Origin: an uncultured Bacteroides sp.
GTDB lineage: Bacteria; Bacteroidota; Bacteroidia; Bacteroidales; Bacteroidaceae
Direction: 5' to 3'
Assembly: GCA_900553815.1 (NCBI GenBank)
Contig: USEY01000013.1
Location: 1 to 57,393 of the forward strand
DNA length: 57,393 nucleotides
This document shows, in pieces, positions 52,649-57,393 of this stretch. Within the stretch, counting starts at the first letter, position 1. Every line of letters begins with the position of its first letter. The position numbers and the translations under genes were made by a program. Below the pieces are notes generated by a model. That model was given only the letters and a program-made list of their open reading frames with translations. It searched no databases and was not told where the DNA came from.

Positions 52649-55258
52649 TTGGGCGCCCCTCCGGCTACAGGCCGGAAAAGGCGGCCAATTATCATAAATA
52701 CAGACAAATCTGACAACATGAAATTCCTGATTTCTCTCACTCTAACATGGGTATTCGGATTCTCCCTGCCGCTGCTGGCACAAGACAAGCTGCACGGCAG
52801 GGTGACCGATGCCGAAACCTCCCGCCCGCTCGAGGCGGTGATGATAAGCGTCATGCGCGACGGCATGACCATCGACTATACCCTGACCGACGCCAATGGC
52901 TGCTACTCCCTGCCCTGGCACCACGAAGGCACCCTGCAAGTCTGCGCCTCGCTACTGGGCTACGGACGACAGACATGCGACGTGTCGGCCGGCAGACAGC
53001 TCGACTTCGCCTTGCAGACCGAGAGTATCGTGCTGAAGGAGGTGGAGATTCGTCCCGGACGCATCTCCAGTCGGCGCGATACCATCCGCTACAACCTGGC
53101 CGACTTTGCCACGGCCAAAGACATGCATATAAAAGATGTGTTGAAGCGTCTGCCCGGCATCGACGTGAAGGAAAACGGCACCGTGACCTACAAAGGCAAG
53201 CCCATCGACCACTTTCTGGTGGAAGGCATGGACGTGACGGGTGGCCGCTACAATCAGGTGAACAATAATCTGGACGCACGCGCCGTGAAGTCGGCCGAGC
53301 TGATGGAAAACTACCAGTCGGTGCGGGCGTTGAGTGGCAAGCTGGACTCTGAAGAGGTGGCTCTCAACCTGAAGTTGGACGAGCAGGCACGCGACCAGTG
53401 GTTTCCTACCCTCGAAGGTGGTGGCGGACTGACCGAAGAAGCCAGTGGTCGCACGGCAGCACTTTGGCAAGGCTCGTTAAGTGCCCTCCAGCTGGGACGA
53501 GGACGGCAAAGCATCTTCAGCCTGAAGGCCAACAACACCGGTCATGACCTGAGCAACGAACAGGCTCAGCTGGCTACAAGCCGCCAAAGCAACATCACCC
53601 TGCCCAGCTTGCTCACGCAATCTTCCATCAGCACTCCGCTCGACACACGGCGCCTGCTGTTCAACGAGACCTATACGGCCAATGCCAACCGCATGTATCG
53701 CCGTAGCGACGAACGCTCCCTGCGCCTGCAAGCCGACTACACGCACAACTGCGTCCAGCAACAGCGTGGCAACGTCCAGACCTTCTACCAGGCGGGCGAC
53801 ACCGTGCAGCTGGAAGAGGCCGCCAACTATCGCCTGGTCACCGATGCCCTGCATGCCAACCTGGCCTACGAAGACAATGCCACGACGCACTACCTGACCA
53901 ACCGGCTCACCCTGGAGGCAGAGCGCGACCGCGGGCATGCCGGTGAGCTGGAACAGACCATCGGAACCACCCGTCTCAAAGCCCACAATCACCTGGACTA
54001 CCTGAAGAATCGCGACGAACATACATGGGAGCTTGCCTCCGATGTGCAACTAGCCTACCAGCCTTCCACCCTGAGTTTGCCTTCCGAACAAGACGAGTAT
54101 GCCCAACACAGCCTCTACACACATCATGCAGCCAGCTATCTGCACAAGCGCAATGGACTGACCAGTCATCTGAAAGCGGATGTTACGGCCGAATGGTCCC
54201 GCTACCGATTGGAGCAGCCAGGCGGCACCGCATCCTACAATGCTTCGCAACTGTCTGCCCGGCTCTCTCCGCAGCTACAGTGGGACCGCGGTTCCGTATT
54301 TGCCTTCATAAAAGTACCCGTCAGCTGGAATCACTACTTCGGAGCACGGCAGTCGTATTTCCTCTATTCACCCGGCGTCTACCTGCGCTATCAGCACGAC
54401 TATCACTGGAAGTTCTCCGCCTATGGCAGCTTCAGCCGCTCGGCTGGCAATGCGCTCGACATTTGCCCTTATCTCCGCCGCACCGACTACCGTACGCTGA
54501 TATCCACAAACGGACTGATGCCGCTCAGCAACACGCTGACCGGACAACTCTATGCCGAATACAAGAATACGGTACAGGAATTTTTCGCCACCGCCACCCT
54601 GAACTACAGCCACGGCCGACACTCCACAATCTACGAACAATATATCTCTGCCGACACAGTGGCTACCCTCCGCCGCTCCTTCAGGAATACCTCCGACACT
54701 TGGACACTGACGACGTCGCTGTCCAAAGGCATCTTCGACTGGCGGCTGAAAGCCTCCCTCGACCTGCAACTGACCCGGCACTACGGACAACAGCTGACCC
54801 GCACTTCTTCTACCTCCCCGGCTTTATTGCAAGACTTCCGCTACGACTATCTACAGGCGGAACCCAAAATCGTATGGTCGCCGGTCAACTGGTTGGAAGC
54901 CACTTATCACGCTACCATTGGCTACAGCTCCACCCGCATTGACAACGATACGGAGCTGACACCCTTGGTCAACGTCGTGCAACGTCTGCGTCTCAATTTC
55001 AGCATAGGAAAGGTTGACTTGGCAGTGAGTGGCGAACATTATAAAAATGATTTAGGCAACGGCAATCGAACAAACACCCTGCTGGCCGACGTCAGTGCTA
55101 CCTGGCGACACGACCGCTGGCGGATAGAAACCTGCCTCAGCAACCTCTTCAACAAGAAGAACTATGCCTACACCACCTATACAGCCACCCAAAGCCGTAC
55201 GGACTGGCTCCGCATCCGTCCACGCGAAATATTGGCCAGCATCAGCTATAGTTTTTGA
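52649..55258 (+). CDS. Outer-membrane beta-barrel protein with carboxypeptidase-like regulatory domain (GLPGLI partner)
   Basis: This 869-residue protein starts, in the longest frame, at 52649. The signal peptide begins at an internal Met (MKFLISLTLTWVFGFSLPLLAQ; ATG at 52718), which I prefer as the true start. A CarboxypepD-like domain (LHGRVTDAETSRPLEAVM) is followed by a plug-like region (DVLKRLPGIDVKENG, KPIDHFLVEGMDV) and a large barrel ending REILASISYSF. No clear TonB box is seen, so it fits the OMP_b-brl family rather than classical transporters. It pairs with the GLPGLI gene. GC-rich codon use appears higher than in neighbouring genes. The function is unknown. Confidence 0.85.
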   Translation: MGAPPATGRKRRPIIINTDKSDNMKFLISLTLTWVFGFSLPLLAQDKLHGRVTDAETSRPLEAVMISVMRDGMTIDYTLTDANGCYSLPWHHEGTLQVCASLLGYGRQTCDVSAGRQLDFALQTESIVLKEVEIRPGRISSRRDTIRYNLADFATAKDMHIKDVLKRLPGIDVKENGTVTYKGKPIDHFLVEGMDVTGGRYNQVNNNLDARAVKSAELMENYQSVRALSGKLDSEEVALNLKLDEQARDQWFPTLEGGGGLTEEASGRTAALWQGSLSALQLGRGRQSIFSLKANNTGHDLSNEQAQLATSRQSNITLPSLLTQSSISTPLDTRRLLFNETYTANANRMYRRSDERSLRLQADYTHNCVQQQRGNVQTFYQAGDTVQLEEAANYRLVTDALHANLAYEDNATTHYLTNRLTLEAERDRGHAGELEQTIGTTRLKAHNHLDYLKNRDEHTWELASDVQLAYQPSTLSLPSEQDEYAQHSLYTHHAASYLHKRNGLTSHLKADVTAEWSRYRLEQPGGTASYNASQLSARLSPQLQWDRGSVFAFIKVPVSWNHYFGARQSYFLYSPGVYLRYQHDYHWKFSAYGSFSRSAGNALDICPYLRRTDYRTLISTNGLMPLSNTLTGQLYAEYKNTVQEFFATATLNYSHGRHSTIYEQYISADTVATLRRSFRNTSDTWTLTTSLSKGIFDWRLKASLDLQLTRHYGQQLTRTSSTSPALLQDFRYDYLQAEPKIVWSPVNWLEATYHATIGYSSTRIDNDTELTPLVNVVQRLRLNFSIGKVDLAVSGEHYKNDLGNGNRTNTLLADVSATWRHDRWRIETCLSNLFNKKNYAYTTYTATQSRTDWLRIRPREILASISYSF

Positions 55259-55379
55259 ATACCATCATTGCAGCTATTTTCTTGCATTTTGAGCCTGTTT
55301 TTCCACAATAATAACCCCAGCGAAGCGCAAAACAGCCAATAAAAGTTAAAAACGAGCAGAAAAAAGAAGAAATACTATG

Positions 55380-55406
55380 TTGTATAACATAAAACCTCTA
55401 CATTTG
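55380..55406 (+). promoter_or_regulatory. Promoter of the candidate small RNA
   Basis: TTG (55380-55382) and TACATTTG (55399-55406) are 16 bp apart. Transcription would begin near 55412. Confidence 0.6.
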
Positions 55407-55411
55407 CACTG

Positions 55412-55480
55412 TGTTTTTCATGGTATTAGATTTAAGGTTAATAAAGATTGGGTGTCTGGGATAGATACCCTTCTTTTTTT
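55412..55480 (+). ncRNA. Candidate small RNA of about 70 nt with terminator
   Basis: A consensus promoter is followed by about 38 nt without an open frame of useful length. An 8-bp stem follows (GGGTGTCT 55450-55457 with AGATACCC 55463-55470, one G-U pair) with loop GGGAT, then a T-tract to 55480. I believe near-identical segments (CATGGTATTAGATTTAAGG) occur in other Bacteroides genomes, but cannot confirm that here. Confidence 0.55.
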
Positions 55481-55769
55481 ATATACCTTTCGCATTAATA
55501 ACAACCTTCATTCAGCCAATCTGAATACAGTCTCACACTGACCACTCCCCCCCCAAAAAACAATAATCAGCTATCATAAACAGAATTAGCTTTCCTCCCC
55601 ATAAGTTCACTGCACACAAAAGAATAATCGACTGGATAGCATAAAGAAAAAACAGGCCAACAATTCATAAGCAAGAAGTCATTGGATATAGAAAAGATAA
55701 CAAAGCAGTAAAAGCCAGTGGAAAAATAGTAATTAAAGCATTTACAGTATCAAAGTTTTCTTTTATTTA

Positions 55770-55801
55770 TTGTCGTAACACGGAAGAAATCATTATCTTT
55801 G
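55770..55801 (+). promoter_or_regulatory. Promoter of the TPR gene
   Basis: TTG (55770-55772) and TATCTTTG (55794-55801) are 21 bp apart, with the ATG at 55885. Confidence 0.6.
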
Positions 55802-55884
55802 CCACGTTTTTTGGAAAACTGATTTCAGCCTTGGCCAATGGCAAGCTGACGTAAACGTAAATAATAATAAAAAAGAATATAAAA

Positions 55885-56568
55885 ATGGCAGAACAAAAAA
55901 AGACCAACGAAGCGCTGAATGTAGAAGAAGCGCTTACGCAATCTGAAGCATTCTTGATTAAAAACAAAAAGTCAATTATCGGCGTTGTTGTAGCACTTGT
56001 TGTTATCGTAGCAGGTGTCGTAATGTACAAGCACCTCTATGCCGAGCCACGTGAAGAAAAGGCACAGACTGCATTATTTAAAGGAGAACAGTATTTTGAA
56101 GCTGACATGTACGAACAGGCTTTGAACGGTGACAGTATCGGTTATACTGGTTTCTTAAAAATAGCCGACGAATATAGCGGAACTGATGCTGCTAATCTGG
56201 CCAAAGCATATGCCGGTATTTGCTATGCTCACATGGGCAAATATGAAGAAGCTATTAAGATGCTCGACGGATTCAGCGGAGACGATGCAATGGTTGCTCC
56301 AGCCATTAAGGGTGCTATGGGTAACTGCTATGCTACTGTAGGACAACTTGACAAAGCTGTTTCACTTCTGCAAAGCGCAGCCAGCGAAGCCGACAATAAT
56401 AGCTTAAGCCCTATTTACCTGCAACAAGCCGGCGAGATTCTGATGAAGCAAGGCAAATATGACGACGCTCTCAAAGCCTTTACTACTATCAAAGACAAGT
56501 ACTTCCGTTCATACCAGGCTATGAACATCGAAAAGTACATTGAGCAGGCTAAGCTGAAGAATAAGTAA
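55885..56568 (+). CDS. Membrane-anchored TPR protein (YfgM-like)
   Basis: This 227-residue protein has a cytoplasmic acidic-polar N-terminus, one membrane helix at about residues 31-48 (IIGVVVALVVIVAGVVMY), and a periplasmic tail of tetratricopeptide-like repeats. Examples of the repeats are YAGICYAHMGKYEEAIKML, NCYATVGQLDKAVSLLQ and QAGEILMKQGKYDDALKAF. The layout resembles YfgM, which in E. coli helps outer-membrane chaperones at the Sec translocon; that role is only inferred here. It is transcribed from a consensus promoter and is followed by an inverted repeat before ribH. The first-strand composition and repeat spacing look ordinary. Confidence 0.85.
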   Translation: MAEQKKTNEALNVEEALTQSEAFLIKNKKSIIGVVVALVVIVAGVVMYKHLYAEPREEKAQTALFKGEQYFEADMYEQALNGDSIGYTGFLKIADEYSGTDAANLAKAYAGICYAHMGKYEEAIKMLDGFSGDDAMVAPAIKGAMGNCYATVGQLDKAVSLLQSAASEADNNSLSPIYLQQAGEILMKQGKYDDALKAFTTIKDKYFRSYQAMNIEKYIEQAKLKNK

Positions 56569-56615
56569 TTGATATTTCAATCTCTGAACAAGAGATTTGA
56601 AATTGAAATAAAGCC

Positions 56616-56691
56616 AAACACGGATTATGCGGTAAAAAAGTACATAAGAACTAAAAAGGCAAATGTACATTCTCCCGTTTAATCCGTGTTT
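56616..56691. repeat. Two-tier inverted repeat between the TPR gene and ribH
   Basis: Perfect 12-bp outer arms AAACACGGATTA (56616-56627) and TAATCCGTGTTT (56680-56691) enclose GTACAT (56640-56645) and ATGTAC (56663-56668). The downstream arm ends in TTTTGTTT, so it may end the TPR transcript. Confidence 0.65.
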
Positions 56692-56780
56692 TGTTTCTGC
56701 TCTACAGTTATAAAACCGATAAAACAAAACCGTTTATAATCAACATATCAAGCAAAACGACTTAATAAATTAGACATACC

Positions 56781-57275
56781 ATGGCAACAGCTTATCACAA
56801 CCTATCAGACTATGATTTCAAGTCTATCCCCGATGCAAGCAACATGAAATTCGGCATAGTTGTTTCTGAATGGAACAACAACATTACAGGAGCCTTATTG
56901 AAAGGAGCGGTAGAAACACTGAAAAAACATGGAGCTAAAGATGAAAATATTCTGGTTAAAACCGTACCAGGCAGCTTCGAACTCACTTTTGGGGCCAACC
57001 AACTGTTAGAATACACCGAAGTAGATGCTGTCATCGTACTGGGTTGTGTAGTACGTGGCGATACACCTCATTTCGACTATGTTTGTATGGGAGTAACCCA
57101 AGGTATTACCGAGCTTAATGCCAATAGTGATAAACCTGTCATCTTCGGCCTCATCACTACCAATACCATGGAACAAGCCGAAGAACGTGCCGGAGGCAGA
57201 CTTGGCAACAAAGGTGATGAATGCGCAATTACTGCCATAAAAATGATAGATTTCGCTTGGAGTTTCCAAAAATAG
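56781..57275 (+). CDS. ribH: 6,7-dimethyl-8-ribityllumazine synthase
   Basis: This enzyme condenses a ribityl-aminouracil with dihydroxybutanone phosphate to the riboflavin precursor, forming an icosahedral or pentameric cage. Active-site features are visible: the Trp in [12 protein letters not shown] near the N-terminus, [13 protein letters not shown], and [14 protein letters not shown] with the catalytic His. The 164-residue length is normal. No FMN riboswitch was recognised in the 212-bp upstream gap, which is largely taken by an inverted repeat. Its stop lies immediately before the -7 box of the tRNA-Tyr promoter, whose -33 box is inside the ribH coding region. Confidence 0.95.
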   Translation: MATAYHNLSDYDFKSIPDASNMKFGIVVSEWNNNITGALLKGAVETLKKHGAKDENILVKTVPGSFELTFGANQLLEYTEVDAVIVLGCVVRGDTPHFDYVCMGVTQGITELNANSDKPVIFGLITTNTMEQAEERAGGRLGNKGDECAITAIKMIDFAWSFQK

Positions 57276-57286
57276 TCGTATCTTTG
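57257..57286 (+). promoter_or_regulatory. Promoter of tRNA-Tyr, overlapping the ribH end
   Basis: TTG (57257-57259, within ribH codons) and TATCTTTG (57279-57286) are 19 bp apart, the standard spacing. Confidence 0.65.
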
Positions 57287-57341
57287 CACCGCAAATGAGA
57301 AATAAGGGTATCAATCCCATAAACTAACTCAAATGCGATAA

Positions 57342-57393
57342 GGGCAAATACCAGAGTGGCCAAATGGGGCAGACTGTAAATCTGCTGGCTTAC
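57342..57393 (+). tRNA. tRNA-Tyr (anticodon GTA), 3' truncated by window end
   Basis: The acceptor strand GGGCAAA (57342-57348), T8 A9, a D-arm with GTGGCC, and the anticodon arm GCAGA-CTGTAAA-TCTGC with GTA at 57376-57378 identify tRNA-Tyr. The start of a long variable arm (TGGCTTAC) is visible, as expected for bacterial tRNA-Tyr. The T-arm and 3' acceptor strand lie beyond the window. Confidence 0.93.

Larger units (their letters stand above)
55259..55884. other. 626-bp non-coding gap
   Basis: It contains the candidate small RNA (55412-55480), a run of eight C followed by A-tract near 55547-55560, and the promoter of the TPR gene (55770-55801). No protein gene was recognised. Confidence 0.6.

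Noticed and set aside
55545..55562. Run of eight C followed by six A as a possible phase-variable tract
   Set aside because: It lies between a small RNA and a distant promoter, not in a reading frame or in a promoter spacer.

Overview
The window looks like chromosomal DNA of a gut Bacteroidales bacterium (Bacteroides or Phocaeicola type). The evidence is the SusC/SusD/SusE/SusF-type operon, TonB-dependent receptors, a GLPGLI protein, an HU-type DNA-binding protein with an Ig-like tail, a CblA-like class A beta-lactamase, and repeated promoters of the Bacteroidetes form (TTG about 17-21 bp before TAnnTTTG). No phage, transposase, integrase or CRISPR locus is visible. Most of the window is ordinary core genome; the unusual material lies in domain architectures, one broken regulator and the spaces between genes.

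Layout. 1-5612 (+): a redox/outer-membrane cluster with a 5'-truncated NapH/NapG-like ferredoxin fusion, a Tat-lipoprotein aldo/keto reductase with two ferredoxin motifs, a DUF1893 protein, a TonB receptor and NudC. 5879-9642 (-): CorA, beta-lactamase and GH20 hexosaminidase. 9989-13078 (+): an AMP-forming acyl-CoA ligase and a protein of ten 16-residue repeats. 13694-14937 (-): a LytTR regulator broken by an in-frame TGA, translationally coupled to a membrane-anchored phosphodiester-glycosidase-like protein. 15234-19521 (+): DUF1573 protein, OPT peptide transporter, esterase and DUF1460 amidase-like protein. 19741-25662 (-): a tripartite RND efflux operon. 26697-28323 (+): small protein, acyltransferase and omega-amidase. 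28515-31826 (+): NagA and a NagB-like/PIG-L fusion. 32068-34496 (+): two small proteins and YgiQ. 34508-38875 (-): stand-alone MetH activation domain, dihydroorotase, dolichyl-phosphate-mannose-synthase-like GT2 and an HU-like protein. 39032-48971 (-): a glycan-uptake locus (SusF, SusE, SusD, SusC) preceded by a GH2 gene. 49175-55258: histidine kinase/response regulator (-), divergent from a GLPGLI protein and an outer-membrane beta-barrel (+). 55412-57393 (+): candidate small RNA, TPR protein, lumazine synthase and the start of a tRNA-Tyr.

How the parts fit. Amino-sugar use is represented by GH20 and NagA plus the NagB-like/PIG-L fusion, whose NagB half has lost three of four classical catalytic residues. 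Envelope functions dominate: RND efflux, TonB receptors, SusCDEF, OPT transporter, beta-lactamase and amidase-like protein. The candidates for something less described are (a) the kinase/regulator facing the GLPGLI-barrel pair, (b) the NagB-like/PIG-L fusion, (c) the broken LytTR module, (d) a family of five short tandem arrays with unrelated units (7, 8, 22/23, 23 and 24 bp), each placed at or just after a stop codon, and (e) a short terminator-ended RNA at 55412-55480. Coordinates of sites were read by eye; gene functions are assigned from visible motifs and remembered family features, without database searches.
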